Positions 1 through 11,880 of a stretch of 64,000 nucleotides of DNA are shown here, piece after piece. The DNA lies in NCBI RefSeq assembly GCF_001307275.1, contig NZ_CP012831.1:3092501-3156500 (forward strand), given 5' to 3'. This stretch comes from Pseudomonas fluorescens (GTDB taxonomy: Bacteria; Pseudomonadota; Gammaproteobacteria; Pseudomonadales; Pseudomonadaceae). The stretch's first letter is position 1; the number at the start of each line of letters is the position of its first letter. Below the pieces are notes generated by a model. That model worked only from the letters and a program-made list of their open reading frames with translations, made no database searches and had not been told where the DNA came from. The translations under genes and the position numbers were made by a program.

Positions 1-484
1 CCCAGAAAGTCGAGCGCCAGCCGGCGTATTGACCCAGGGCCGTGCCCAACGGGACGCCCAGCACGTTGGCCAGGGTCAGGCCGGTGAACATCATGGCAAT
101 CGCCTGGGCCCGCTTGTTCGGCGCCACCAGCCCGGCGGCCACCACCGAGCCGATGCCGAAGAACGCCCCGTGGCACAGCGCCGTGATCACCCGGGCAGCC
201 ATCAGCGTGGTGTAGTTCGGCGCCAGGGCGCAGAGCACATTGCCGAGAATGAACATCAGGGTCATGCCCAACAGCGTGGCCTTGCGCGGCATGTTGGCGG
301 TGCCGATCGCCAGGATCGGCGCGCCGAACACCACGCCCAGGGCGTAGCCGGTGATCAGCAGCCCGGCCTGGGGAATGCTCACGGCCAGGTCCCGGGCGAC
401 ATCGGGCAACAGCCCCATGATGACGAATTCAGTCGTGCCGATGCCAAAAGCGGCAACGGCCAAAGCAAGCAAGGCGAGTGGCAT
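1..484 (-). CDS. MFS transporter, YdhP/AraJ-like (DHA1), 3' part cut by window edge
   Basis: Drug or metabolite:proton antiporter of the inner membrane, major facilitator superfamily. The frame runs leftward from ATG 484 and leaves the window, so only about 161 N-terminal residues are visible. They contain AFGIGTTEFVIMGLLP in the first helix, a second helix with ITGYALGVVFGAP, and RVITALCHGAFFGIGS, all close to my memory of E. coli YdhP. About four membrane segments are seen. The start is placed at ATG 484 behind an AGAGACC stretch, but the frame stays open upstream, so a slightly earlier non-ATG start is possible. The substrate is unknown. Confidence 0.85.
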   Translation of the reverse strand, partial: MPLALLALAVAAFGIGTTEFVIMGLLPDVARDLAVSIPQAGLLITGYALGVVFGAPILAIGTANMPRKATLLGMTLMFILGNVLCALAPNYTTLMAARVITALCHGAFFGIGSVVAAGLVAPNKRAQAIAMMFTGLTLANVLGVPLGTALGQYAGWRSTFW

Positions 485-659
485 GCGCAAGGTCTCTGTC
501 TGTAGTCTTGACGCCCGGATCAGGCATACGCATGCCGGCGCCCGGTTCTAGTGAACTTGGCAGCAGCAGAATTATTGGAATTGGCTTATGCGCAACTGAG
601 TGCGGCGTGATCGGCTTGAAGTATAAACGATCGCGAATCAATTCATGAGCCCGCTGATC

Positions 660-755
660 GTAGGAGCTGTCGAGTGAAACGAGGCTGCGATCTTTCCACT
701 GACAATTGGGTCTGACGTGAAAGATCAAAAGATCGCAGCCTTCGGCAGCTCCTAC
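660..755. repeat. Imperfect long palindrome (GTAGGAGCTG family)
   Basis: The arms GTAGGAGCTGTCGAG and the inverted CTTCGGCAGCTCCTAC enclose a second inverted pair around GATCTTTC and GATCAAAAGATC. The same family forms the core of the nested palindromes near 44.95 and 54.68 kb. It fills most of the 300-base gap between the MFS and DMT genes; nothing else is evident there. Confidence 0.8.
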
Positions 756-784
756 GGGCGGAGGGAGAAGACAAGGAGCGTGCC

Positions 785-1618
785 GTGCTTGCGACGGCCT
801 TGGTGTTGGTAGCGGCGCTGTTGCATGCGGCGTGGAATACGCTGATCAAATTCAGTGGCGAGCGTTTGCTGGTGGTGGCGTGCATGGACAGCGTCGCCCT
901 GCTGTTCGTCGCGTTGGCCCTGGGTTTCGTGGCATTGCCGCCGTTGGAGATCTGGCCGTGGATCCTGGCCTCGGCGGCGTTCGAGCTGTTGTACCGCTAT
1001 TTGCTGATCCAGGCTTATCGGGTCGGTGACCTGGGGTTGGTGTATCCACTGATGCGTGGCCTGTCGCCGCTGGTGGTGCTGGCCCTGACGTTTATTTTCG
1101 CCGGTGAAGCGCTGACGACCCAGCAGGTCATCGGTATCTTGCTGATCCCGTTCGGCATGCTTTGCCTGTTGTGGCAGGGCGGTGGCGGCGATCGGCTGCC
1201 GTGGTCGATGTTGCCGGTGGTGGCGTTGATCGGCCTGTGCATCGGTTGCTACACCTTTATCGACGGCCATGCCCTGCGGCGTTGGTCCCATCCGCTGGAT
1301 TACCTGGTCTGGGTCACGCTGCTCAGCGCCTGGCCCTTCCCCTTGCTGGCGTTGGTGAGCAAACGGCCGGCGTTCATGCGGTTCTGGCACGAACAGTGGC
1401 GACTGGGGTTGGCGGTCGGATTCTGCGTATTGTTCAGCTACGCTCTGGTGCTGTGGGCCATGCAACTGGGCTCGATCGCCGAAGCGGCGGCGTTGCGGGA
1501 AATCAGCGTGATCCTGGTGGTGCTGTTTGGCATGCGCTACCTGAAAGAACCTTTTGGCTTGCCGCGGCTCTTAGCCTGCGGGCTGGTGCTGATTGGCATG
1601 CTGGTGATGAAAGCCTGA
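785..1618 (+). CDS. EamA/DMT-superfamily permease
   Basis: A 277-residue inner-membrane permease of the drug/metabolite transporter superfamily. It consists of about ten hydrophobic helices in two EamA-like halves (roughly residues 1-130 and 140-277). The first helix contains the family-typical LLHAAWNTLIK, and the C-terminal half contains EISVILVVLFGMRYLKEP, matching the usual EPL-type motif near the last helices. The start is GTG 785, six bases after the strong ribosome site AAGGAG at 773-778. No partner gene suggests a substrate; family members export amino acids, purines or other metabolites. Confidence 0.85.
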   Translation: MLATALVLVAALLHAAWNTLIKFSGERLLVVACMDSVALLFVALALGFVALPPLEIWPWILASAAFELLYRYLLIQAYRVGDLGLVYPLMRGLSPLVVLALTFIFAGEALTTQQVIGILLIPFGMLCLLWQGGGGDRLPWSMLPVVALIGLCIGCYTFIDGHALRRWSHPLDYLVWVTLLSAWPFPLLALVSKRPAFMRFWHEQWRLGLAVGFCVLFSYALVLWAMQLGSIAEAAALREISVILVVLFGMRYLKEPFGLPRLLACGLVLIGMLVMKA

Positions 1619-1656
1619 CGCTCGACTCTCTATAAAACTCAAAAAGGAAGTGCGGT

Positions 1657-2040
1657 ATGACGGTTGCCCTGTGGTGTGTGTTGATTGCTTTTCTCCTGCC
1701 TTACCTGTGTATCGGGATCGCCAAGGCCGGTGGGAAATACCGGTTGCAGGATAATCACGACCCCCGGGATTTTCTGGACTCGCTCGAAGGCGCTCCCCGG
1801 CGTGCCTACGCGGCGCAACTGAACAGCTTTGAAATCAGCCCGTTTTTCGCCGCCGCCGTGATCGTCGCGCACCTGGCCGGCAACGCCGAACTGGTCACCA
1901 TCAACGTGCTGGCGGTGCTGTTCATCACCAGCCGCCTGCTCTACATCATTTGCTATCTGGCGGACTGGGCGATTCTGCGTTCGCTGGTGTGGTTCGTGGG
2001 GGTAGGGTTGGTGGCGAGTTTCTTCTTCGTTTCGATTTGA
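1657..2040 (+). CDS. MAPEG family membrane protein
   Basis: A 127-residue protein with four predicted transmembrane helices. It belongs to the MAPEG family (membrane-associated proteins in eicosanoid and glutathione metabolism), whose bacterial members are small and mostly uncharacterised. Supporting features are the conserved polar loop with NHDPRDFLDSLEG after helix 1, then RAYAAQLNSFEISPFFAAAV and a helix with RLLYIICYLADW. AAAAAGGAAG sits just before ATG 1657. It lies 38 bases after the DMT permease on the same strand and could be co-transcribed with it. Confidence 0.85.
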   Translation: MTVALWCVLIAFLLPYLCIGIAKAGGKYRLQDNHDPRDFLDSLEGAPRRAYAAQLNSFEISPFFAAAVIVAHLAGNAELVTINVLAVLFITSRLLYIICYLADWAILRSLVWFVGVGLVASFFFVSI

Positions 2041-2077
2041 GCCTGGCGGCTGAATCGTCGGCGTCTGTACTGGCCTT

Positions 2078-2168
2078 ATCGCGAGCAAGCTCGCTCCCAC
2101 TTGGATCTAGCCGCACACAAGATATGTGTCCACTGGCGATCGACTGTGGGAGCGAGCTTGCTCGCGAT
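2078..2168. repeat. REP doublet (REPIN), type GAGCAAGCTCGC
   Basis: Inverted arms ATCGCGAGCAAGCTCGCTCCCAC (23 bases, 2078-2100) and its complement (2145-2168) lie between the MAPEG gene and the 3' end of mltA, as in a typical fluorescent-pseudomonad REP doublet. Confidence 0.9.
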
Positions 2169-2193
2169 GGGGCCTGTACCCTCAATCCATTTC

Positions 2194-3381
2194 TCAAGGG
2201 TTGGCGGTCACCGCATTCGCCACCTGAGGTACTTGCGGCAACACCATGCCCTTGGGCCAGAGCATCCAGATCTGCCCCTGCTGTTTCATGTCCCCGGCCA
2301 GTTGGCCTGCCGCTTCACCCGTGCCCCAGAACAGGTCCGCCCGCACTTCGCCGGTAATCGCACCACCAGTGTCCTGGGCGGCGACGGGGCGGTTCAAGGC
2401 GCTGCCGTCGGGGCGAGTGGTGGATAACCACAACAGGCTGCCCAGCGGAATCACCTTGCGGTCCACCGCCACGCTGTAGCCGGCGGTCAGAGGTACATTC
2501 AGCGAACCTCGTGGGCCTTCGTTGCTGTCGGGGTTGCGGTTGAAGAACACGTAGCTGGGGTTGCTGGCGAGCAATTCGGGAATGCGGTTCGGGTTGGCCT
2601 TGGCCCAGGCACTGATGGTGCCCATGGTCACGTCTTCTTTCTTGAGTTCGCCTTGTTCGACCAGCCAGCGTCCGATGGGGCGGTAGGGATGGCCGTTCTG
2701 GTCGGCATAGCCGATGCGCAGTTGGCGGCCATCGGCCAGTTGAATGCGTCCCGAACCCTGGATCTGCAGGAATTGCAGGTTCATGGGATCGGTCAGCCAG
2801 GCAATGACCGGCGCCTTCACGCCATTGGTCTCGATGGTGGCCGCGTCGTCGTACGGCTTGAGCACCCGGCCTTCGAGGCGGCCGCGCAGGCGTTTGCCCT
2901 TGAGCTCAGGGTAGATGCTGTCCAGCGACACGATGATCATGTCCTCCGGTACACCGTAGACCGGGATATTCGCCGTGGTGGTCTGGGTGAGGCTGCCGGG
3001 GTAGACCGGCTCGTAATAGCCGGTAATCAGGCCGTTGGGGCTGTTGTCCCCCGAGCGCAGGCCATAGACGTCCAGGTTCTGTTTCAGGAAGTTGCGTACA
3101 TCCTGTGGGGTTTGCGGCACGTTGGCCGCTGCCGCACAGGTCGGACCCCAGGTCGCATCGGCCTTGAGCCGGGTGCACGCGCTGCGCCAGGAACCGAAAC
3201 CGGCCAGCAGGTCTGCATCGGACACCGCCGGCAGCGCCTCCCAGGGGGCGCTGACATAGGTGGCGAGGGCGTGGGTCTGAGGTTCTTCGACCTTTTCGCC
3301 GCGGTTACAACCGGCCAACAGTGCGATCAGCGGTAGGGTCAATGCCAGGCCTTTGTGCCAGGGCTTGATGCGGCTGTTCAT
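2194..3381 (-). CDS. mltA: Membrane-bound lytic murein transglycosylase A (MltA)
   Basis: Cleaves the beta-1,4 bond between MurNAc and GlcNAc in peptidoglycan, giving 1,6-anhydroMurNAc ends. It is an outer-membrane lipoprotein. The 395-residue product starts at ATG 3381 behind AAAGGAAAT; an upstream in-frame start at 3450 is less likely because the signal sequence begins only at 3381. The lipobox LLAGC lies at about residues 20-24. The MltA domain shows NGLITGYYEPVYPGS and, near the C-terminus, the 3D domain with VAAQDTGGAITG, carrying the catalytic aspartate, followed by RADLFWGTG. The length is normal for Pseudomonas MltA. Confidence 0.95.
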   Translation of the reverse strand: MNSRIKPWHKGLALTLPLIALLAGCNRGEKVEEPQTHALATYVSAPWEALPAVSDADLLAGFGSWRSACTRLKADATWGPTCAAAANVPQTPQDVRNFLKQNLDVYGLRSGDNSPNGLITGYYEPVYPGSLTQTTTANIPVYGVPEDMIIVSLDSIYPELKGKRLRGRLEGRVLKPYDDAATIETNGVKAPVIAWLTDPMNLQFLQIQGSGRIQLADGRQLRIGYADQNGHPYRPIGRWLVEQGELKKEDVTMGTISAWAKANPNRIPELLASNPSYVFFNRNPDSNEGPRGSLNVPLTAGYSVAVDRKVIPLGSLLWLSTTRPDGSALNRPVAAQDTGGAITGEVRADLFWGTGEAAGQLAGDMKQQGQIWMLWPKGMVLPQVPQVANAVTANP

Positions 3382-3506
3382 GAAGATTTCCTTTGCAGCC
3401 ATTCGGGCGCTGTCAGGCGCTCGAACAACCCGTATTGTTGATAGGGGCATTGGTCTTTACCGATGACCCGAGGATACTAACCGCCGTTTCCTGCCCCGAG
3501 GCCAAG

Positions 3507-3956
3507 ATGTTTGTAAAACGATTTTCCATGGCCGTGCTGGCCTGCCTGATGTTGTCCGCCTGTGGCGGCGTCGATCCCAATTCTCCCCTGGGCCAGCGCA
3601 AGACCATCTTCAAGCAGATGCTCAAGACCAACGAAGAGCTGGGCGGCATGTTGCGCGGCCGAGTCCCGTTCGATGGCGCACGTTTCGCCGAGGGCGCGGC
3701 GCAACTGGACCAATTGTCCCATGAGCCGTGGAAGCACTTCCCGCAAGTGCGCGAGCAAGACCACACCAGCGCCCGGGATGACGTCTGGCAAAAACAGGCA
3801 CGCTTTCAGGAACTGGCCCGCAACCTTGAAGCGGCCACCGGTGAGTTGGTGACCGCCAGCAAAGTCCAGCCTTACAGGGCCAGTTACCTGGGGCCGGCGG
3901 TGCAGAAGGTCGAAGATGCGTGCAGTGCCTGTCATAAAGAGTTTCGGGATTATTGA
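3507..3956 (+). CDS. Cytochrome c-prime family lipoprotein
   Basis: A 149-residue protein with a signal peptide ending in a lipobox (LSAC at about residue 17), so probably anchored in the periplasm by lipid. One haem-c motif, CSACH, sits very near the C-terminus with HKEFRDY after it, which is the arrangement of cytochromes c-prime and c556 (four-helix bundle with the haem at the C-terminal end). The start is ATG 3507; a longer reading from 3393 would bury the signal peptide. It is divergent from mltA. The redox partner is unknown. Confidence 0.85.
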   Translation: MFVKRFSMAVLACLMLSACGGVDPNSPLGQRKTIFKQMLKTNEELGGMLRGRVPFDGARFAEGAAQLDQLSHEPWKHFPQVREQDHTSARDDVWQKQARFQELARNLEAATGELVTASKVQPYRASYLGPAVQKVEDACSACHKEFRDY

Positions 3957-4004
3957 CATGCCTTGAAGGATCGCAGGCTTCGCCAGCGCCTACAGATCGG
4001 GTGT

Positions 4005-4400
4005 TCACTTATCCAACTCATCCACCGCTTCCTGCAACTCCTTGCGGGAGGTTGCCAGCTTGTCCTTGCGTTTGTTGATCCGCTCGGCGTCGCCTTTCTT
4101 CATGGCCTTTTCCAGGTCGGCCTGACGCCGGCTGACCTCGTGCTTGGCATCGAGTACCTTGTTTTCACGCTCCTTGCGCAAGGACGCATCGGTGCAATGG
4201 GTGGTGACTTCACTCAATGCGGTTTCCAGGCCTGCCTGCTGGTCCTGGTTGCCACGGGACTTGGCCAGTTCGATCTGGTTGATGATGCCCTGGCGCTTGG
4301 CCGCGCAGCCGGTGAGTTCCGGGGTTTGTTCGTCCGCCAGCAAAGGGGCGGCCATGGCGCTGCATAAGACCAGCAGGGCAACGGGGGACAGGAAATTCAT
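4005..4400 (-). CDS. DUF1090 family periplasmic protein
   Basis: A 131-residue protein with a cleavable signal peptide (about residues 1-22, ending PLLADE). A cysteine-containing helix (TGCAAKRQGIINQI) and a long charged, probably coiled-coil remainder follow (RKERENKVLDAKHEVSRRQADLEKAMKKG). This matches the DUF1090/YqjC family, which I recognise by the TGCAAK motif. The family function is not established. The ribosome site ACGGAG precedes ATG 4400. It is a stand-alone gene between the cytochrome and ligB. Confidence 0.85.
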   Translation of the reverse strand: MNFLSPVALLVLCSAMAAPLLADEQTPELTGCAAKRQGIINQIELAKSRGNQDQQAGLETALSEVTTHCTDASLRKERENKVLDAKHEVSRRQADLEKAMKKGDAERINKRKDKLATSRKELQEAVDELDK

Positions 4401-4490
4401 AGCAACTCCGTAAAAAATCGCGAGCGGTCGGTACAGATGCGCTGTTGGAACGCATGTTCGCCCCTTGGGTTCAACCGCACGGGGGCCGGA

Positions 4491-6197
<1,707 letters not shown>

Positions 6198-6370
6198 CTA
6201 GTCAGCGTCCCGGCTGTTGCGAGGGGCGGAGCGTTACCGGATTTTGCGGCGCCTGGTGGCAAAGTCGCGGCGGTACAGTCCCGCAGGATTTCGTCACGCA
6301 ACTGTCCCTTGAACCCCTCAATGACCGGTGCAGAATGAGCCTTCGATCCACCTCTGCCTGGAACGCCCGA

Positions 6371-6991
6371 ATGGACCTGCCGACACTCGCTGTTTTCATT
6401 CCGGCCTGCTTTGCGCTGAACATGGCGCCGGGGCCGAACAACCTGCTCTCCATCAGCAACGCCTCGCGTTATGGCTTCGTCCGGGCGTGCAGCGGTGGCG
6501 TCGGTCGGTTGCTGGCGTTTGCGATCATGATCGCCCTGGCTGCGGTGGGGCTCACCGCCGTGTTGCACACATCGGAGCTGCTGTTTCTGGGGATCAAGCT
6601 CGTCGGTGCCGGTTACCTGTTCTATCTGGCCGTGCAGTTATGGCGGGCCCGGCCCGAGGCCGACAGCGAAGCCGGGCTCGCATCGATGACCCGGGCCGGC
6701 CTGGCGCGCCAGGAGTTCCTGGTGGCGATTGGTAATCCGAAGGCAATTTTGTTGTTCACTGCGTTCCTGCCGCAATTCGTCGACCGTACAGGTACCGTCA
6801 CCCAACAATTCGCCGTGCTGGGCGGCTTGTTCCTCGCGCTGGAGTGCATCGCCATCGGGTTGTATTGCTACATGGGCATTTACGCGCGGCGGCTGTTCGC
6901 CCGGCCCAGTGGCAAACGCCTGTTCAATCGGATGTGTGCGGGGCTGCTCGCCAGTGCGGCTTCGTTTTTGCTGGTGGCACGGCGCTCTTGA
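6371..6991 (+). CDS. LysE/RhtB family amino-acid exporter
   Basis: A 206-residue inner-membrane exporter with about six helices. The family signature NMAPGPNNLLSISNASRYG sits in the first helix and loop, and GNPKAILLFTAFLPQFVD in the middle loop, typical of LysE/RhtB exporters of amino acids or homoserine lactones. The start is set at ATG 6371 because the reading frame upstream (from 6158) encodes nothing resembling the family. It is a single gene between ligB and a REP doublet. Exact substrate unknown. Confidence 0.88.
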   Translation: MDLPTLAVFIPACFALNMAPGPNNLLSISNASRYGFVRACSGGVGRLLAFAIMIALAAVGLTAVLHTSELLFLGIKLVGAGYLFYLAVQLWRARPEADSEAGLASMTRAGLARQEFLVAIGNPKAILLFTAFLPQFVDRTGTVTQQFAVLGGLFLALECIAIGLYCYMGIYARRLFARPSGKRLFNRMCAGLLASAASFLLVARRS

Positions 6992-7011
6992 GCGCCATGA
7001 CGAGGGGATTT

Positions 7012-7098
7012 TGTGGGAGCAAGGCTTGCCCGCGATACAGGCGCCTCGTTACCGCAGGGACCGCGTTGTCCTCATCGCGGGCAAGCCTTGCTCCCACA
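7012..7098. repeat. REP doublet, type GGGCAAGCCTTGC
   Basis: Inverted arms TGTGGGAGCAAGGCTTGCCC and its complement lie between the LysE gene and the metK terminator. This is the second REP subtype in the window, in which the stem centre reads CAAGGCTTGC rather than CGAGCTTGC. Confidence 0.9.
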
Positions 7099-7165
7099 GA
7101 TAAATTCTCCCGCCACAAGAACCAGGCATGACTTTGCACTCTGAGTAGTCAAGCACCTGACATGA

Positions 7166-7200
7166 AAAAGCCCCTGACGACCCAGTCGCCAGGGGCTTTT
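7166..7200 (-). terminator. Intrinsic terminator of metK
   Basis: The perfect 11-bp stem AAAAGCCCCTG / CAGGGGCTTTT has a 13-base loop. Read on the reverse strand it ends in CTTTTTC, 16 bases beyond the metK stop codon. Confidence 0.9.
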
Positions 7201-7215
7201 CCTTACACGCGGGTG

Positions 7216-8406
<1,191 letters not shown>

Positions 8407-8425
8407 CTCGATGTTTTCCTACAAG

Positions 8426-9421
8426 TTACCGTTGGTGAGTGTCGCCAGTGGGTCGCTGAAAGTGGCGAACCTGGATCTGGAAACCATTACGTAAGCCTAC
8501 ATAGAGGCTTTCCCCGGGCACGAGGCCCGCTGCGGTGGCCCAGCGGGCCAGGTCGTCCTGTTCAAAGCCGAGCCAGAGGTCGCCGCAGGCTTCCCTGGCC
8601 CAGCTCTGGTTGTGGCTGCATAACTCGGTCACCAGCAGGCTGCCGCCCGGTTGCAGCAGGCGGGCCATGTGCTTGAGTGCATCGGCCGGCGCGGCGAAAT
8701 GATGCAGCACCATGTTCAATACCACGCAGTCGGCCTGCAGGCTCATGCCATCCAGTGCATCGGCCAGTTGCAGGCGCACGTTAACCAGGGCCTCGCGCTC
8801 ACACACCTGGCGCGCCAGTTCGAGCATGGCCGGGCTGTTGTCCAGTGCCGTCACCTGACTGAAGCGCCGCGCCAGCTCCGGCAGAAAGGCGCCATCGCCG
8901 GGGCCGACTTCGATCGCCGTGGCCGCAGGCTCGAAGCTCAATTTGTCGAGCAGCGCCACCACGCTTTCACGGTATTGCGGCAAGCCGGCGATCAGGTCTT
9001 GCTGGGCGCGAAACTTCTCGGCGACCCGTGCGAAGAAGTCCTGGCTGGCGGCCGCCCGCTGCCCGTGAACCTGGGTGATGCGAGCCTGCACGTCGGTCGG
9101 CAGGCTCAGTGCGTCCACTTCGTCCAGCAGCGCCGCGTGCAGCTTGCCGCCCAGCAGGTCGGTGTGGGGCAGGGCGCGACGATAGAAAATGGCGTTGCCT
9201 TCCCGGCGGGTCGCCACCAGGTCGGCCTGGGCCAGGACCTTGAGGTGGTGACTCATGCCGGACTGGCCGATGCCGAAGATCTGCGCCAGTTCCAGCACGC
9301 CGAACGAGTCGTTGGCCAGGGCGCGCAATACATTGAGCCGCAACGGATCGCCGCCGGCCTTGCAAAGGGCCGCCAGCTCATCGCAGTCGTCGTGACGAAT
9401 GGAGGGCGCGGGCAGGTTCAT
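8426..9421 (-). CDS. ArsR-family regulator fused to a SAM-dependent methyltransferase
   Basis: A 331-residue two-domain protein. Residues about 10-95 form an ArsR winged helix (LAQIFGIGQSGMSHHLKVL is the recognition region). Residues about 150-270 form a class I methyltransferase fold with motif I AIEVGPGDGAFLPELA and motif II-like VTALDNSPAMLELA. No ArsR metal-binding cysteine cluster is evident. Co-transcription with metK and a palindrome 80 bases upstream suggest it senses SAM or S-adenosylhomocysteine through the methyltransferase domain and autoregulates the operon. It is comparable to the ArsR-type SahR regulators of the SAM cycle, but orthology is not proven here. Confidence 0.88.
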   Translation of the reverse strand: MNLPAPSIRHDDCDELAALCKAGGDPLRLNVLRALANDSFGVLELAQIFGIGQSGMSHHLKVLAQADLVATRREGNAIFYRRALPHTDLLGGKLHAALLDEVDALSLPTDVQARITQVHGQRAAASQDFFARVAEKFRAQQDLIAGLPQYRESVVALLDKLSFEPAATAIEVGPGDGAFLPELARRFSQVTALDNSPAMLELARQVCEREALVNVRLQLADALDGMSLQADCVVLNMVLHHFAAPADALKHMARLLQPGGSLLVTELCSHNQSWAREACGDLWLGFEQDDLARWATAAGLVPGESLYVGLRNGFQIQVRHFQRPTGDTHQR

Positions 9422-9500
9422 CGTGGGGCCGTCTGTTTCATGAGTGGGGCGGTCCGTTTCAGTGAGGCAGTCTAGTGAGGGGTTTGAATCATCGCAAGTT

Positions 9501-9524
9501 CAATATCAAAAAGTTTTGATATTG
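9501..9524. promoter_or_regulatory. Near-perfect palindromic operator, probable site of the ArsR-methyltransferase regulator
   Basis: The half-sites CAATATCAAAA and TTTTGATATTG form a 24-bp inverted repeat with 11 of 12 symmetric positions, centred about 90 bases before the regulator start and about 220 bases before tkt. It is AT-rich in a GC-rich genome. The rest of the 310-base gap (9422-9731) shows only the tkt ribosome site AGGAGA. Confidence 0.75.
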
Positions 9525-9731
9525 GTTGATAAATGGCACTTCCCACTCCGTGCTTGACTCTACAGGCCATCAGCGGAAAGGTTTCACCCGGCGAATGCGA
9601 CTTTATCCACCGGAAAAACGCTCAAGGATGACTATCTGTCATTGCCCCGGAGCGGGTGGGTGAGGGAAAATGCTCGCCTTTTTCAGTTTCGTTTTATTCA
9701 TTCTCGATTCAATACCCGCAGGAGAACAGCG

Positions 9732-11729
9732 ATGCCCAGCCGTCGTGAGCGTGCCAATGCCATTCGTGCCCTCAGCATGGATGCCGTGCAGAAAGCCAAC
9801 AGCGGCCATCCCGGTGCCCCCATGGGTATGGCGGATATCGCCGAGGTGCTTTGGCGCGACTACCTCAAGCACAGCCCGAGCAATCCCTCGTTCGCCGACC
9901 GTGACCGCTTCGTGCTGTCCAACGGCCATGGTTCGATGTTGATCTACTCGCTGCTGCACCTGACCGGCTATGACCTGTCGATCGATGACCTGAAGAACTT
10001 CCGCCAGTTGCACAGCCGCACCCCGGGCCACCCGGAATACGGCTACACCCCAGGCGTGGAAACCACCACCGGCCCGTTGGGCCAGGGCCTGGCCAACGCC
10101 GTGGGTTTTGCCCTGGCGGAAAAAGTCCTGGCGGCGCAGTTCAACCGCCCAGGTCACAACGTCGTCGACCACCACACCTACGTGTTCCTGGGCGATGGCT
10201 GCATGATGGAAGGTATTTCCCATGAGGTCGCCTCCCTGGCTGGCACCCTGGGCCTGGACAAGCTGATCGCGTTCTACGACGACAACGGCATCTCCATCGA
10301 TGGCGAAGTCGAAGGCTGGTTCACCGACGACACCCCCAAGCGCTTCGAGGCCTACAACTGGCTGGTGATCCGCAACGTCGACGGCCACGATCCGGAAGAA
10401 ATCAAGACCGCCATCGAGACCGCTCGCAAAAGCGCCCAGCCGACCCTGATCTGCTGCAAGACCACCATCGGCTTCGGCTCGCCGAACAAGCAAGGCAAGG
10501 AAGATTGCCACGGCGCACCGTTGGGGGCCGAGGAAATCGCCCTGACCCGCGCTGCGCTGAAATGGAACCATGGCCCGTTCGAAATCCCGGCCGACATCTA
10601 CGCCGAATGGGATGCCAAGGAAAAGGGCCGTGCGCTCGAAGCCGAGTGGGACCAGCGTTTCGCTGCCTATTCCGCCGAATTCCCCGCGCTGGCAAACGAG
10701 CTGGTGCGTCGCCTCAGCGGCGAGCTGCCGGCCGACTTCGCCGAAAAAGCCTCGGCGTACATCGCTGAAGTCGCCGCCAAGGGCGAAACCATCGCCAGCC
10801 GCAAGGCCAGCCAGAATACCCTGAACGCCTTTGGCCCATTGCTGCCGGAACTGCTGGGCGGTTCGGCCGACCTGGCCGGTTCCAACCTGACCCTGTGGAA
10901 AGGCTGCAAAGGCGTCAGCGCCGAAGATGCCAGCGGCAACTACATGTACTACGGCGTTCGCGAGTTCGGCATGAGCGCAATCATGAACGGCGTTGCGCTG
11001 CACGGTGGCCTGGTACCTTACGGCGCCACTTTCCTGATGTTCATGGAATACGCCCGCAACGCCGTGCGCATGTCGGCGCTGATGAAAAAACGCATCCTGT
11101 ATGTGTTCACCCACGACTCCATCGGCCTGGGCGAAGACGGCCCGACGCACCAGCCGATCGAGCAACTGGCAAGCCTGCGCTGCACGCCGAACCTGGACAC
11201 CTGGCGTCCCTGCGACGCCGTGGAATCGGCGGTGGCCTGGAAATACGCCCTCGAGCGTAACGACGGCCCATCGGCGCTGATCTTCTCCCGTCAGAACCTG
11301 CAGCACCAGAACCGCGATGCCGACCAGATCGGCGACATCACGCGCGGCGGCTACGTGCTCAAGGACTGCATCGGCGAGCCTGAACTGATCCTGATCGCCA
11401 CCGGCTCCGAAGTCGGCCTGGCCGTCCAGGCCTACGACAAGCTGACCGAGCAGGGCCGCAACGTACGCGTCGTGTCCATGCCGTGCACCAGCGTGTTCGA
11501 TGCCCAGGATGCTGGCTACAAGCAGGCGGTGCTGCCGCTGCAAGTCAGCGCGCGGATCGCCATCGAGGCTGCCCATGCCGATTACTGGTACAAGTACGTG
11601 GGCCTGGAAGGCCGCGTGATCGGCATGACCACCTACGGCGAATCGGCGCCTGCGCCGGCGCTGTTCGAGGAGTTCGGCTTCACCCTGGAAAACATCCTGG
11701 GTCAGGCTGAAGAGCTGCTGGAAGACTGA
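9732..11729 (+). CDS. tkt: Transketolase
   Basis: Thiamine-diphosphate enzyme that moves two-carbon units between sugar phosphates in the pentose phosphate pathway. The 665-residue product has the expected length. The N-terminal domain contains [19 protein letters not shown] and the TPP motif [12 protein letters not shown] ending in FYDDN. The central pyrimidine domain contains [19 protein letters not shown] 9732 follows AGGAGAACAGCG. It is the first gene of a carbon-metabolism run (tkt, epd, pgk, fba), divergent from the metK operon, an arrangement common in Pseudomonas. Confidence 0.97.
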   Translation: MPSRRERANAIRALSMDAVQKANSGHPGAPMGMADIAEVLWRDYLKHSPSNPSFADRDRFVLSNGHGSMLIYSLLHLTGYDLSIDDLKNFRQLHSRTPGHPEYGYTPGVETTTGPLGQGLANAVGFALAEKVLAAQFNRPGHNVVDHHTYVFLGDGCMMEGISHEVASLAGTLGLDKLIAFYDDNGISIDGEVEGWFTDDTPKRFEAYNWLVIRNVDGHDPEEIKTAIETARKSAQPTLICCKTTIGFGSPNKQGKEDCHGAPLGAEEIALTRAALKWNHGPFEIPADIYAEWDAKEKGRALEAEWDQRFAAYSAEFPALANELVRRLSGELPADFAEKASAYIAEVAAKGETIASRKASQNTLNAFGPLLPELLGGSADLAGSNLTLWKGCKGVSAEDASGNYMYYGVREFGMSAIMNGVALHGGLVPYGATFLMFMEYARNAVRMSALMKKRILYVFTHDSIGLGEDGPTHQPIEQLASLRCTPNLDTWRPCDAVESAVAWKYALERNDGPSALIFSRQNLQHQNRDADQIGDITRGGYVLKDCIGEPELILIATGSEVGLAVQAYDKLTEQGRNVRVVSMPCTSVFDAQDAGYKQAVLPLQVSARIAIEAAHADYWYKYVGLEGRVIGMTTYGESAPAPALFEEFGFTLENILGQAEELLED

Positions 11730-11759
11730 TCCGAAAGTTGCGTCGTCCGGGCTGACGCC

Positions 11760-11824
11760 ATCGCGAGCAAGCTCGCTCCCACAAGGATTTTCACCGGCCC
11801 TGTGGGAGCGAGCTTGCTCGCGAT
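11760..11824. repeat. REP doublet, type GAGCAAGCTCGC
   Basis: Two 24-base arms in inverted orientation (11760-11783 and 11801-11824) with a 17-base centre fill the gap between tkt and epd. Confidence 0.9.
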
Positions 11825-11880
11825 AGCGGTGGCCCAGGCAATACTGGACTGAAGGATTTACCACGGTAACCGAGAACCCC

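Noticed and set aside
429..728. A 99-codon reverse frame over the start of the MFS gene and the palindrome
   Set aside because: It is in a different frame from the clear MFS protein, starts inside a palindromic repeat and has no homology.
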